Assembly: GCA_013215565.1 (NCBI GenBank)
Contig: JABSQV010000019.1
Span: forward strand, 1-63,165
Direction of reading: 5' to 3'
From: Myxococcales bacterium
GTDB lineage: Bacteria > Myxococcota_A > UBA9160 > SZUA-336
DNA: 63,165 nt
Shown here: one piece after another, positions 51,525 through 63,004 of the stretch
Layout of the letters: every line of letters starts with the position of its first letter
Position numbering within the stretch: the first letter of the stretch is position 1
The notes under the pieces: generated by a model
Seen by the model: only the letters and a program-made list of their open reading frames with translations
The model's database searches: none
Told to the model about the DNA's origin: nothing
Program-made: the position numbers and the translations under genes

Positions 51525-53139
51525 CGGCCGCTCGCTCCCCTCCCGGGACCGGCGTCCCGGGGTCCAGCTTCGCCGACTGCGTACCCGAGAGGTAGTAAAC
51601 CAGAGCCGCACCCACCGCGAGGACGCCAACCGCCGCGACCGACAGGACAAAGCGCCGGAGCCGGGCACGGGCGGCAGCGACCTCTACGGCAAGCCGGATC
51701 ACGGGGACCGAGACAAGCACCGGCAGGGCCAGGCTCGTCTCGAGATCTGCTGCGCGGTAGAAGCGCGTATCGGTCGCTTCGACTGCAACCACTGCGCCCA
51801 TACCGACCAGGAGGCCCAGACCGATCCCGAGCAAAAACACCAGCGGGCGATTCGGGCTGACGGGCGACTCCGGTAGCTCGGCCGATTCGATGATGCGGAA
51901 ACGCTCGCCCTTCTGTCTCGCCTCCATCGACCGGCCGATGTCCGCGTTCGCCTTCTTGATCTCGAGCGCACGCAGCAATTCCGCGACCGAGCCGTGCCGG
52001 GCTTCGAACATCGCAAGTTGCGACGCGCGGCGCGGGGAGTTCGCGATCCGGGTTTCGTAGGACTCGATCTCCGCTTGCAGGGTCTCGAGTTCCGACTGGA
52101 GGACCCCGGCTTCGACCCCGAAGTTGCGACGCTCCCGCTGCAGGCTCACCTCGGAGGGCGAGATCAGCCGCCGACTCCCGTCCTTGCTGCTCGCCTCGAT
52201 CATGCTCTCGAGTTCCGCAAGTTCGGCCCGGGCGGCCACGACGTCCGGGTGGCGATCGGTGAAGCCCCGAGATCGCAGTACATTGAGCCTCAATTCCACT
52301 TCGCTCTTCCGCCGCGTCGGGTTCTCGCCGCCCGAACTCCCGGAAGCCCTGAGCGCCTCCAGTTGATGGTCGATCAGGCTGACCTGGGTAAGCGCGGCCT
52401 GCAGCCGTTCGCGCTTGCGAGTCAGGTCCGACAGCCGATGCTCGAGGCTGCGGCGGTTGGTTTCGAGTTGCTCGGGAAGCTCTCCCAGGTATTGCTCCTT
52501 GAAGGACGCGATCTCCGCTGCGAGACTGTTCAGCTGATCGGTTCGACGCACGATCTCGGTCTGGATGAACTCGCTGGTTCCCTCGGCATCAGAGGTCCGG
52601 CCCTCGATGTTCTCCCGAATGAAGTCCCGCGCCAGTCGATTGGCGGTGGCCGCAGCGCGGCGAGGATCCTCTGAAAGGAAACTGATCGAGAAGGAGCTGA
52701 TCTCGAGCGGCCGGCGCGGATCCACCACGGCGGGCAGAATCGGCTCGATGCCGATCGATTCGCGCATCCTGGCAATCAGTTCTTCTCGCGGAAGCACGAC
52801 GCCCGGGTAGAGGCCGAGTTCGTCGATCACCAGCGTGAGGTTGTTACGAGACAGGATCTGCATCCGGATGTTGAAGAAGCGAGCTTCCTTGTCGGCAACG
52901 ACCGTGGTCGGGACGAGTTGCTCGGGAATGCCCTGCGGCTCGATCAGAATGGTCGTCGCGCCCTGGTACATGGAGGGGATCAGGAGCGCGACTCCGAGGC
53001 TGACCGAAATGCCCACCAAGACCGGCACCGCCAGCCACCAGATCCTGCGCCACAGAATCTTACCGATCGCGGAGATGTCGAATTCGAGCTGGTCTACTGG
53101 TCCCTGCATCTCGGTTCCCGTGTCCTCTAGGCTCTCCAT
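51517..53139 (-). CDS. Wzz/GNVR-type polysaccharide chain-length determinant
   Basis: 540 residues. Wzz domain with TM1 at about 34-55, a long periplasmic coiled coil (about 190-400), the GNVR-like segment ending in SPVSPNRPLVFLLG, and TM2 near 425-447. A third hydrophobic segment (FVLSVAAVGVLAVGAALVYYL) lies near the C-terminus, as in XrtA-associated members. It governs polymer length together with the separate BY-kinase. The start could also be the Met at residue 11. First gene of the Wzz-ATPase-kinase-transferase group. Confidence 0.92.
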   Translation of the reverse strand: MESLEDTGTEMQGPVDQLEFDISAIGKILWRRIWWLAVPVLVGISVSLGVALLIPSMYQGATTILIEPQGIPEQLVPTTVVADKEARFFNIRMQILSRNNLTLVIDELGLYPGVVLPREELIARMRESIGIEPILPAVVDPRRPLEISSFSISFLSEDPRRAAATANRLARDFIRENIEGRTSDAEGTSEFIQTEIVRRTDQLNSLAAEIASFKEQYLGELPEQLETNRRSLEHRLSDLTRKRERLQAALTQVSLIDHQLEALRASGSSGGENPTRRKSEVELRLNVLRSRGFTDRHPDVVAARAELAELESMIEASSKDGSRRLISPSEVSLQRERRNFGVEAGVLQSELETLQAEIESYETRIANSPRRASQLAMFEARHGSVAELLRALEIKKANADIGRSMEARQKGERFRIIESAELPESPVSPNRPLVFLLGIGLGLLVGMGAVVAVEATDTRFYRAADLETSLALPVLVSVPVIRLAVEVAAARARLRRFVLSVAAVGVLAVGAALVYYLSGTQSAKLDPGTPVPGGERAADV

Positions 53140-53185
53140 CGTCTGCCGCGCCGGGAAACCTGGGTCGCGCCGCGGTCTGGCGCGG

Positions 53186-53212
53186 TCCCAGCATTCCTGG
53201 CATTCCCGGCAT
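53186..53212 (-). repeat. Three tandem 9-bp repeats upstream of the Wzz-like gene
   Basis: TCCCAGCAT, TCCTGGCAT and TCCCGGCAT follow one another without gaps, 47-73 bp upstream of the Wzz start codon, in the 218-bp gap after the response-regulator gene. No gene covers them. Their position suits an operator array. No -35/-10 or sigma-54 pattern is convincing nearby. Confidence 0.5.
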
Positions 53213-53357
53213 CCGGAGCGTAGGCGACTGGCGGGCGCTGCGCGCGCTCACGCCCGGGGACGCCCCGGGTGGGCCAGCGATCCCCCGGGATGCGGAAGCT
53301 CTCGTGGGCTCCGCGACTCACCCGGTGCTACCAACCCCCCCCTAACGCGAGCGCGAC

Positions 53358-54833
53358 CTAGGAACCCCCCAGACCGGTCTCCTTGATCTTCTGAAGCAAG
53401 GTTTTATAGCTCACCGCAAGGCGCTGGGCCGCCTTTTTTCGGTTCCAGTTCGTCTGCGCCAGAACCCGCTCCAGGGCCACCCGCTCCGCAGCGAGCGCTG
53501 CGCTGCGGCCGATCTCCTTGAGAGAACGTTGCTCATCGCCAACTTCGGCCGGAGCCGACGCGACGGACTCGGCGCCCGGTGGCTCGGGCGCTGCAGCTGA
53601 GGGTCCCGCGAATAGCGACGGCTCCCGAAGCTTCGCGTCGATTTCTTCGAGGACCGAATCCTCGCTCTGCAACACCACGACCCGCTTGACCATGTTCTCC
53701 AACTCCCGAACGTTGCCCGGAAACGGGTACTCGACCAGCCGGGCGAGCAGGCTGTCGGAGAGGGGCCTCAGCTCCCGCGAGTACTTCTTGCTGTACTCGC
53801 GCACGAAGTGGTCGATGAACACCGGGATCTCTTCTACGCGTTCCCTGAGCGGGGGCACCAGAATGTTGACGACGTTGAGCCGGTAGAACAGGTCCTCGCG
53901 GAAGAGTCCTTTGCCCACCATTCCCGCCAGATCCCGGTTCGAGGCACTGATCACCCGCGCATCGACGTGGACGTCCTTCTCCCCACCAAGCCTGGAGAAC
54001 TCGCCGTCCTGCAGAACCTGAAGCAGCTTGGCCTGGAGGGGCGGGCTCATCTCGCCAATCTCGTCGAGAAAGATCGTGCCGCCGTCCGCGATCTCGAACT
54101 TGCCCGCCTTCCGGCTCGAAGCGCCCGTGAACGCGCCGCGTTCGTAGCCGAACAGCTCGCTCTCGAGGAGTTGCTCGGGGAGCGCCGCGCAGTTGACCTT
54201 GACGAAGGGACCGTCGCAACGCGTAGACAGCTCGTGCAGCGTCCGGGCCACGACCTCCTTGCCGACACCGCTCTCGCCGCAGATCAGAACGGTCACGTCG
54301 GCATCCCCCACCTGCTCGACCAGGTCGTGGATCTGCATCATCTTCTCGGAGGCCCAGAGGAATCTGGAGTTCTCGCGCTGTTCATGCGCACGCAGGCGCT
54401 GCCGGAGAGTTCGGTTCTCGCCCTGGAGCTGTTCCTTCTCCAGGACCCGCTGAATCGCCAGCTCCAGCTCCTCTTCTTCGAAGGGCTTGTTCAGGTAGTC
54501 AGACGCACCCCGGCTCATGGCTTCGACGACCGTGCCGGCCTTGCCGACCACAGTGAGCATGATCACGGGGACCTTGGGCAAGCGTTTCACCATACCGTCG
54601 AGCGTCTCGAGTCCGTCCATCCCGGGCATCATCACGTCGAGCAGTACGACCTCGGGCTGCAGACCCTGGTCGATCGCCGCAAGCGCGGCGGAGCCGCTCT
54701 CGGCCGCATCGACCTGGTAGCCCCTGAGGGAGAGCAGGTTCTTCAGATAACTCCGCATGCTGTCGACATCGTCGACGACCAGTACGCGGCGCGGAACCGG
54801 AGCGGTTCTCGGCCCTCTACTCGGCCTGTCCAT
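53358..54833 (-). CDS. Sigma-54-dependent response regulator (PrsR-like)
   Basis: 491 residues from ATG 54833, with GGGAGGGGAA immediately upstream; it overlaps the kinase gene by 17 bp. Receiver with phospho-Asp in [13 protein letters not shown] and [15 protein letters not shown]+ domain with GESGVGKE, intact GAFTGA (RGAFTGAS) and [12 protein letters not shown], then a Fis-type DNA-binding helix pair ([20 protein letters not shown]). It pairs with the kinase directly upstream. In PEP-CTERM systems the equivalent regulator switches on sigma-54 promoters of secreted-protein and polysaccharide genes. Confidence 0.94.
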   Translation of the reverse strand: MDRPSRGPRTAPVPRRVLVVDDVDSMRSYLKNLLSLRGYQVDAAESGSAALAAIDQGLQPEVVLLDVMMPGMDGLETLDGMVKRLPKVPVIMLTVVGKAGTVVEAMSRGASDYLNKPFEEEELELAIQRVLEKEQLQGENRTLRQRLRAHEQRENSRFLWASEKMMQIHDLVEQVGDADVTVLICGESGVGKEVVARTLHELSTRCDGPFVKVNCAALPEQLLESELFGYERGAFTGASSRKAGKFEIADGGTIFLDEIGEMSPPLQAKLLQVLQDGEFSRLGGEKDVHVDARVISASNRDLAGMVGKGLFREDLFYRLNVVNILVPPLRERVEEIPVFIDHFVREYSKKYSRELRPLSDSLLARLVEYPFPGNVRELENMVKRVVVLQSEDSVLEEIDAKLREPSLFAGPSAAAPEPPGAESVASAPAEVGDEQRSLKEIGRSAALAAERVALERVLAQTNWNRKKAAQRLAVSYKTLLQKIKETGLGGS

Positions 54834-55791
54834 TTCCCCTCCCATGCCCGGCCAGCGGCAGGCAGACACAGAAGCGCGCCCCACCAGCCGAGGCGGAAAG
54901 CACCTCGATCTCACCGTCGTGAGCCTCGACCACCCAACGGCAGATCGAAAGACCCAGACCAACGCCCTGATCCGAGCCGGCCGCGGCGGCGCTTCCGCGT
55001 GCGAAAGGCTCGAAAATCCGATCCAGCTCAGCCTCGCAGACCCCGGGCCCCTCGTCCTCGATCGTGACCCGGATCATGCGCGGGGCCTCCAACTCGAGGG
55101 TCTGTGTGGCGATCCGGAGCTTCTGGCCCGGGGGCCCGAAGTTGATTGCGTTCTGAACCAGATTGCCGAACACACGCTCCAGTTGACGGGGATCGCCACG
55201 CACCTCGTCGTGCGCGGCGAGCAGTTCGAGTTCCACGCTCTGCCCGCGCTCGCTCCAGGATGGGCGCAGCGCGGCGACCACCCCATGCAATATTTCGTGG
55301 AGTGCCAGCGGCTCGCCCCGGATCTCGAACTCGCGCGAGCGTCCGAGTGATTCAAACTCGCGCAGGTCGTCGAGCAGCCCCGAAATCCGACCGGCCGCGC
55401 GCTCGGTCTCGAGCAGAAAATTCCTCTGGTCCGCGCCCAGGCTGCCGACCCGCTCATCGAGCAGCAGGCGGGTATAGCCCGAGATGACCGTCGCTGCGGT
55501 CCGGATGTCGTGTTCGATCATCCCGAGTACAGCTGCGCTCGGGAGCGGTGCGTGCGCCGGCGCCCCGAGGCCGGCCCCGGTCGCCTGCGGCGGCCCGCCG
55601 AACGAGTTCCCCGGGGGCATCCAGGGAGGCGGAGACGCCCCGACGGCTTCGTGGGCGACAGGCGCCCGGCGGGCGGCCGGGCCTGCCTCGACCTCTAGCC
55701 CCGAAACCCTCATCTCGCCTTCCCGCTCGAAGAGCGAACTCAGCCTGATCCGGGTCCACTTCCCAATTCGGCCCGCCATCCCGCGCGACAT
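54817..55791 (-). CDS. Soluble histidine kinase paired with the sigma-54 regulator
   Basis: Up to 324 residues; Met at 55779 and 55713 are other possible starts. No membrane helix, PAS or GAF domain is visible: the first 80 residues are Pro/Gly-rich and probably unstructured. The H-box is at about 90-100 (GMIEHDIRTAATVISGY), followed by the N-box (NLVQNAINFGP), G1 (DEGPG) and G2 (GVGLGLS). Canonical PrsK is about twice as long with a membrane region, so this is a trimmed or different kinase that must sense something in the cytoplasm or through a partner. Confidence 0.92.
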   Translation of the reverse strand: MSRGMAGRIGKWTRIRLSSLFEREGEMRVSGLEVEAGPAARRAPVAHEAVGASPPPWMPPGNSFGGPPQATGAGLGAPAHAPLPSAAVLGMIEHDIRTAATVISGYTRLLLDERVGSLGADQRNFLLETERAAGRISGLLDDLREFESLGRSREFEIRGEPLALHEILHGVVAALRPSWSERGQSVELELLAAHDEVRGDPRQLERVFGNLVQNAINFGPPGQKLRIATQTLELEAPRMIRVTIEDEGPGVCEAELDRIFEPFARGSAAAAGSDQGVGLGLSICRWVVEAHDGEIEVLSASAGGARFCVCLPLAGHGRGNGQAE

Positions 55792-58852
<3,061 letters not shown>

Positions 58853-58882
58853 GCGCCCTCACCCCATCGCGAGCAGGAACCC

Positions 58883-59239
58883 GTGAATCGACGGGAATCC
58901 GGACGTCGCGGAGAACGCATGGCGCGCGCGCACCTGGAGCGCCTCGGGTTTCGGGTGATTGCGCGGAACGTCCACCTGCGCCACGCCGAACTCGACCTGG
59001 TCGCGCTCGAGGGGCCGACGCTGTGCTTCATCGAGGTGCGACTGCGCTCGAGCGACCGCTTCGGCTCCGCCGCGGCTTCGGTCGATGCACGCAAGCAGCA
59101 ACGCATACGCCGGGCCGCGGCCGAGTTCCTGTCCACGCACCAGATCCCGCGGCACCGCGCGGTCCGCTTCGACGTCGTCGCGATCGATCTCCAGGAAGAG
59201 TCGCCGATTCGCGTGATCCGGGATGCGTTCCAGCGCTGA
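58883..59239 (+). CDS. yraN: YraN/UPF0102 family protein (endonuclease-like fold)
   Basis: 118 residues from GTG 58883 with AGGA about 6 bases before it. It shows the family pattern GRRGERMARAHLERLGFRVIARN, AELDLVA and FIEVRLR, the last corresponding to the E-x-K of Holliday-junction-resolvase-like nucleases (here E-V-R). The usual D/E before the core is present in AELD. yraN commonly sits next to rsmI, which supports the call. Cellular role unknown. Confidence 0.9.
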   Translation: MNRRESGRRGERMARAHLERLGFRVIARNVHLRHAELDLVALEGPTLCFIEVRLRSSDRFGSAAASVDARKQQRIRRAAAEFLSTHQIPRHRAVRFDVVAIDLQEESPIRVIRDAFQR

Positions 59240-59282
59240 GGACCAGTCCGCGACACCGGCTCATGACACCGACACCCGCCCA

Positions 59283-60971
59283 CTACAAAGGGTGGATGGC
59301 GGTCGCGCGTTCGACCCAGGCTGCCTCGAGCGGCGCGGCCTGAACCACCTGAACGCCCGCGGCCAGTCGCTCCAGCGCCCGGGCCAGCTCCGGCCAGGAA
59401 TCGGGCGCAAGCCCCGCCGGCAGCTCGGGCCCGATCAGAAACGGAAACCGGCGGCTCTCTGCCAGTTGTTCGACCAGGGCGAAGCGCAGTGCCAGTTCGA
59501 ACCGGGCCCGGTTCCCGGCCGAAGCCCGGGCGAGCGGACACGGGTCGGGAGCCCCGTCCACGCAGACCGCCCAGCCTTTGTCGTCGACCAGGGGCGCACT
59601 GAGGTGCCCGTCGCTCAGGTCCATCAGGTAGGGCTCCAGGGCAGGCAGCGCGAGCGCCACGAGCCTGGCCTCGCCGCCGCCGAGCCAGGCCGCGACCCCA
59701 CGCACGGACTCGCCGAAGTCGCCCTCCTCTCGGGCGACCTCTGCGACCGCCTGGCCCCTGGAGAGCTCGACAAGCCGCAACTCGAGTTCGCGCAGCTCCT
59801 CCTCGCCGTCCTCGGAGAGGAGCTCGCGCGCCTTTCCGAGTTCGCGCGAGATCGCGTCGTGGCGCTCGCTCAGATCCCGTACCTCCCGCACCGCCGCCTC
59901 CAGCGCCTCGACGGATTTGAAGCCGAGCTCTGCGAGCAGTCGCGGTACCCCGACGATCTCGAAACCGTAGGAGCCGTCGAGCATCCGCTCGCGGACCGAG
60001 AGCGCCGCGGCGCGGGCGTCGATTCGGGCACGCGCGCGGCGCGAGCTTCGCGACCGGAGCAGGGCGACGACTGAAAGTCCCAGGCAGAGCAGCGCGAACG
60101 GTCGCCAGCTGACGCCGCCCAGGTAGGCCCCGCCTGCAGCCGCCAGACAGGTTGCGGCCGCAACCAGGATCCAGCGAAACGCGACCGAGGTCGCGGCCCG
60201 CAGCCGTTCACGTTGCTCGCGGAATTCCTGACGCTTCGCCGCGAGCGAGGCACGCTCCGCACCGCGCTCGACCGAGAGTTCGCGGAAGCGCTGTAGCCCC
60301 GCGGAGAGCTCGTCGTCCCCGACCACGGACGTGATCGCGCGGCGCTCCTCGAGTCCGGCTTCGAGTTCGGCCTGCTCTGCCCGCAGCGCTTCGATGCGAG
60401 AAAGCGCGGGTGCGAGTTCCTCACGCCGGCGCTCAGCCCAAGCGAGTTCGGCGGCGGCAGAGTCGCGCTCGTACTGGGTTCCCGGCGCTCCCAGATCCGG
60501 CTCGGGCCGGGCAGCGGACGGGTGCCGAAGCTTCTGATCGGCCGCGGCTTCGGCCGCGCCGGGGCCCGGCCCGCAAAGTACGCCGAACACCTGCCCGGGA
60601 GGACGGCCGAGCGAATCCAGGCACGCGCCGACCTCTCGGAGACCGCCGGCGATCAGCCGGTAGCCGCGGACCCCGGGTCCGGAGCGGCCGACGCCCAAGC
60701 GCTCCACCGCGAAATCCACGACGATGCGGTAGGCGTCGCCCGAGGCTTCGAACTCCAGCGCCGCCCGCGCTCGATCCGGGCCGGCGCGCGCACACCAGGC
60801 GCCGAGCGGTCCGAGTTCCTCCGGATACAGGAGCCCCTCGAGCAGTCGGCTGAAGTCGAGCGTCTGCGCCGGATCCGCGGACACCACCGCGTTGTAGCCC
60901 GGCCGAAACAGGAACGCATGGCTCCCGCGCGGCGACCGCAGACCCTCGAAGTGGACGCGGTGCAGACGCAT
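59283..60971 (-). CDS. SMC/YhaN-like coiled-coil membrane protein with eroded ATPase motifs
   Basis: 562 residues. The N-terminus begins like an AAA/SMC head (MRLHRVHFEGLRSPRG… RPGYNAVV). Where Walker A GxxGxGKS should follow, it reads SADPAQTLDFSRLL (31-44). Coiled coil flanks two membrane helices (about 263-286 and 290-306), as in YhaN-type proteins. The C-terminal half keeps the shape of an ABC signature (ASAGNRARFELALRFALVEQL near 483) and a QVVQAAP end. The Walker B place is FLIGPELP, without Asp-Asp/Glu. So it is a probable non-hydrolysing pseudo-ATPase. It lies 6 bp after rplS in the ribosomal operon. Confidence 0.7.
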   Translation of the reverse strand: MRLHRVHFEGLRSPRGSHAFLFRPGYNAVVSADPAQTLDFSRLLEGLLYPEELGPLGAWCARAGPDRARAALEFEASGDAYRIVVDFAVERLGVGRSGPGVRGYRLIAGGLREVGACLDSLGRPPGQVFGVLCGPGPGAAEAAADQKLRHPSAARPEPDLGAPGTQYERDSAAAELAWAERRREELAPALSRIEALRAEQAELEAGLEERRAITSVVGDDELSAGLQRFRELSVERGAERASLAAKRQEFREQRERLRAATSVAFRWILVAAATCLAAAGGAYLGGVSWRPFALLCLGLSVVALLRSRSSRRARARIDARAAALSVRERMLDGSYGFEIVGVPRLLAELGFKSVEALEAAVREVRDLSERHDAISRELGKARELLSEDGEEELRELELRLVELSRGQAVAEVAREEGDFGESVRGVAAWLGGGEARLVALALPALEPYLMDLSDGHLSAPLVDDKGWAVCVDGAPDPCPLARASAGNRARFELALRFALVEQLAESRRFPFLIGPELPAGLAPDSWPELARALERLAAGVQVVQAAPLEAAWVERATAIHPL

Positions 60972-60977
60972 CCGGAT

Positions 60978-61343
60978 TCAGGAGTCGCCGTTCTGGCTCT
61001 TGTCGATCCGGGCCCGGATGCGCGCGGCCTTCCCGGTCCGCCCGCGGAGGTAGAACAGCCGCGCACGCCGGACCCTGCCGCGCCCCTTGACCTCGATCCG
61101 GGCGATCATCGGCGAGTGCAACGGAAAGACCCGCTCTACGCCCACGCCGTAGGACACCTTGCGCACCGTGAAGGTCGAGGAGATCTGACCGCCTTTGCGG
61201 CTGATCACCACCCCCTCGAAAACCTGGACGCGCTCCTTGTCGCCCTCGAGAATTCGCACGTGAACGCGAACCGTGTCACCCGGCCGGAACTCGGGGAGGT
61301 CCGTCCTTAGCCCCTGCTCTTCAAGCCCCTGCATCTCGCTCAC
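60978..61343 (-). CDS. rplS: 50S ribosomal protein L19
   Basis: 121 residues from a GTG at 61343 that overlaps trmD by 23 bp (an ATG at 61334 is the alternative). Typical text: [36 protein letters not shown] and the Arg-rich [18 protein letters not shown]. It sits at the 30S-50S interface. It follows trmD in the usual rpsP-rimM-trmD-rplS order. Confidence 0.98.
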   Translation of the reverse strand: MSEMQGLEEQGLRTDLPEFRPGDTVRVHVRILEGDKERVQVFEGVVISRKGGQISSTFTVRKVSYGVGVERVFPLHSPMIARIEVKGRGRVRRARLFYLRGRTGKAARIRARIDKSQNGDS

Positions 61344-62067
61344 TTTCCAACTCCCGGAGGATTGCGCGATCCTCGTCTGACAGGTTCGTACTGCGGAGCA
61401 GGTCCGGCCTGTGCCGCCGCGTCTCTCGCAGCGCCTGCTGGTGCCTCCAGCGATCGACCTCGCCGTGGTTTCCCGAAATCAGCACCTCGGGAACCGGACG
61501 GCCCCGGAAATCCCTCGGCCGGGTGTAGAGGGGATGCTCCAGCAGCCCGTCGGAGAAGGAGTCCGCTGCCGCCGATTCGGGATTGCCCAGGACCCCGGGA
61601 ACCAGCCGCGCCACGGCCTCCGACACCACGAGCGCCGCGACTTCTCCGCCCGAGATCACGAAGTCTCCGATCGAGAGTTGCTCGGCGCCGGTCTCCTCCG
61701 CGATGCGTTCGTCGAAGCCGGCATAGCGGCCGCATACCAGCACCAGGTGCGTCTCCTCCGCCAGTTCCAGGGCCAACTCCTGCGAGAAGCGCCGTCCCTT
61801 CGGTGTAAGCAACAGCACCCGGGAAGACTGGCGCCGCACATCCTCGATCGCAGCGACGAGCGGCTCGCACCGAAGCACCATGCCGTCACCCCCCCCGTAC
61901 GGCGGCGCGTCGACGCTCCGGTGGCGATCCGTCGCGTAACTCCGGAAATCGGAAACCCGGATCTCGATTCGGCCGTTCGCGCGTGCCTGCCCGAGTACGG
62001 AAGCCTCGAGGAAAGGCTGCACGATCTCGGGAAAGATCGTCAGGATGTCGATCCGAGGCCCGCTCAT
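61321..62067 (-). CDS. trmD: TrmD, tRNA (guanine-37-N1)-methyltransferase
   Basis: 248 residues. SPOUT-class trefoil-knot enzyme making m1G37, which prevents frameshifting. DILTIFPE at the start, [22 protein letters not shown] and [10 protein letters not shown] (knot) are all diagnostic, followed by the [10 protein letters not shown] segment. Its ATGA overlaps the rimM stop. Confidence 0.98.
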   Translation of the reverse strand: MSGPRIDILTIFPEIVQPFLEASVLGQARANGRIEIRVSDFRSYATDRHRSVDAPPYGGGDGMVLRCEPLVAAIEDVRRQSSRVLLLTPKGRRFSQELALELAEETHLVLVCGRYAGFDERIAEETGAEQLSIGDFVISGGEVAALVVSEAVARLVPGVLGNPESAAADSFSDGLLEHPLYTRPRDFRGRPVPEVLISGNHGEVDRWRHQQALRETRRHRPDLLRSTNLSDEDRAILRELESERDAGA

Positions 62068-62696
62068 GTGTCGACTCCGGCGTCCGCATCCGCGTCGAGC
62101 AGACCTTCCGGAGGGTCGATGCTGACCCAGCCCGACTCCAGGTCGACTTTCGCAATGACGTCGTAGAGTGCCGGGATCAGCAGGCTGCGGGGCCCGTCGC
62201 GCACGACCAGCACGTCGTTGCTCCCGGTCTGCCAGATCTCGTCGATCCGGCCGAGTGAGCGGCCGTCGCAGGTCCTGCAGCGCAGCCCGATCAGGTCGCG
62301 CCAGTAGTACTCGCCCGCCGGGAGCGGCTCGAGCACGTGTACGGGGATCGCGAGCTCGGCGCCAACCCAGGCCTCGGCCTGGTTCCGGTTCGCGATCCCA
62401 TCCAGCCAGAGTCGCACCCGCGCCCGCCCGGTCCGGGGCGCCACGCTCGAGCGCGACCGCGAGAACTCCTGGTTCCGGGAGCCAAGGCTCAGCCGAACGG
62501 ACTCCGAAGCGCAGAGGTTACGCGATTCCTCCCCGTACAGGACGACCACCAGAACTCCCGCGAGCCCGTGCGCACGCGAGACCCGGCCGACCGCGACCCA
62601 GTCCTCCGAAGCTCGCGCCGCGCGCGAGTTGGCCGGCCCGGCGGACACGTCCGCCCGGCGGGACCCCTGCACCTGTGTCGCGGGCTCCACGCCCAT
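62064..62696 (-). CDS. rimM: RimM, 16S rRNA processing / 30S maturation factor
   Basis: 210 residues. VAVGRVSRAHGLAGVLVV opens the N-terminal barrel after a 33-residue unconserved leader, then YYWRDLIGLRC and the PRC-barrel segment ending LLIPAL…VIAKVDLESGWVSID. It binds S19 during 30S assembly. Alternative internal starts are possible because the leader is not conserved. It lies 36 bp after khpA. Confidence 0.95.
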   Translation of the reverse strand: MGVEPATQVQGSRRADVSAGPANSRAARASEDWVAVGRVSRAHGLAGVLVVVLYGEESRNLCASESVRLSLGSRNQEFSRSRSSVAPRTGRARVRLWLDGIANRNQAEAWVGAELAIPVHVLEPLPAGEYYWRDLIGLRCRTCDGRSLGRIDEIWQTGSNDVLVVRDGPRSLLIPALYDVIAKVDLESGWVSIDPPEGLLDADADAGVDT

Positions 62697-62732
62697 ACCT
62701 GGCCCTTCTCCTGTCTCCGAACCTCGCCGGCT

Positions 62733-62975
62733 TCACTCGGCCGGGCTTTCCTCTGGATCCAAGATCCTTAAATTGACGGGCCGGGCGCCGTCCGTCTCCG
62801 GGGACAGCAGCGTCCGGATCGCGTGGGCCGTCTCGCCCCGGTGGCCTACGACCTGGTCGAAATCGGCATCCGCGACGCGAAGCTCCAACTCCGCGCCGGA
62901 TTCGAGTTCCCGAACCTCGACCGCATCCGGCTCCTCGACCAGTGCGCGCGCGATAAACTCGACCAGATCTTTCAT
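62733..62975 (-). CDS. khpA: KhpA/YlqC-like KH-domain RNA-binding protein
   Basis: 80 residues, normal length. Type II KH fold with the RNA-gripping GxxG loop as VGHRGETAHAIRTLL (about 43-57), preceded by LVEFIARALVEEPDAVEV. It lies between rpsP and rimM, the conserved place. Binds structured RNA and affects ribosome or cell-envelope gene expression in other bacteria. Confidence 0.95.
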   Translation of the reverse strand: MKDLVEFIARALVEEPDAVEVRELESGAELELRVADADFDQVVGHRGETAHAIRTLLSPETDGARPVNLRILDPEESPAE

Positions 62976-63004
62976 GTAGCACCCACTCCAGCCAGGGTCG
63001 GACC

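Noticed and set aside
36393..55791. PEP-CTERM sorting signal or exosortase in the polysaccharide region
   Set aside because: No protein here ends in a VPEP-type motif with helix and Arg cluster, and none has the exosortase eight-helix Cys/Arg/His pattern. The VanZ-like protein is too short.
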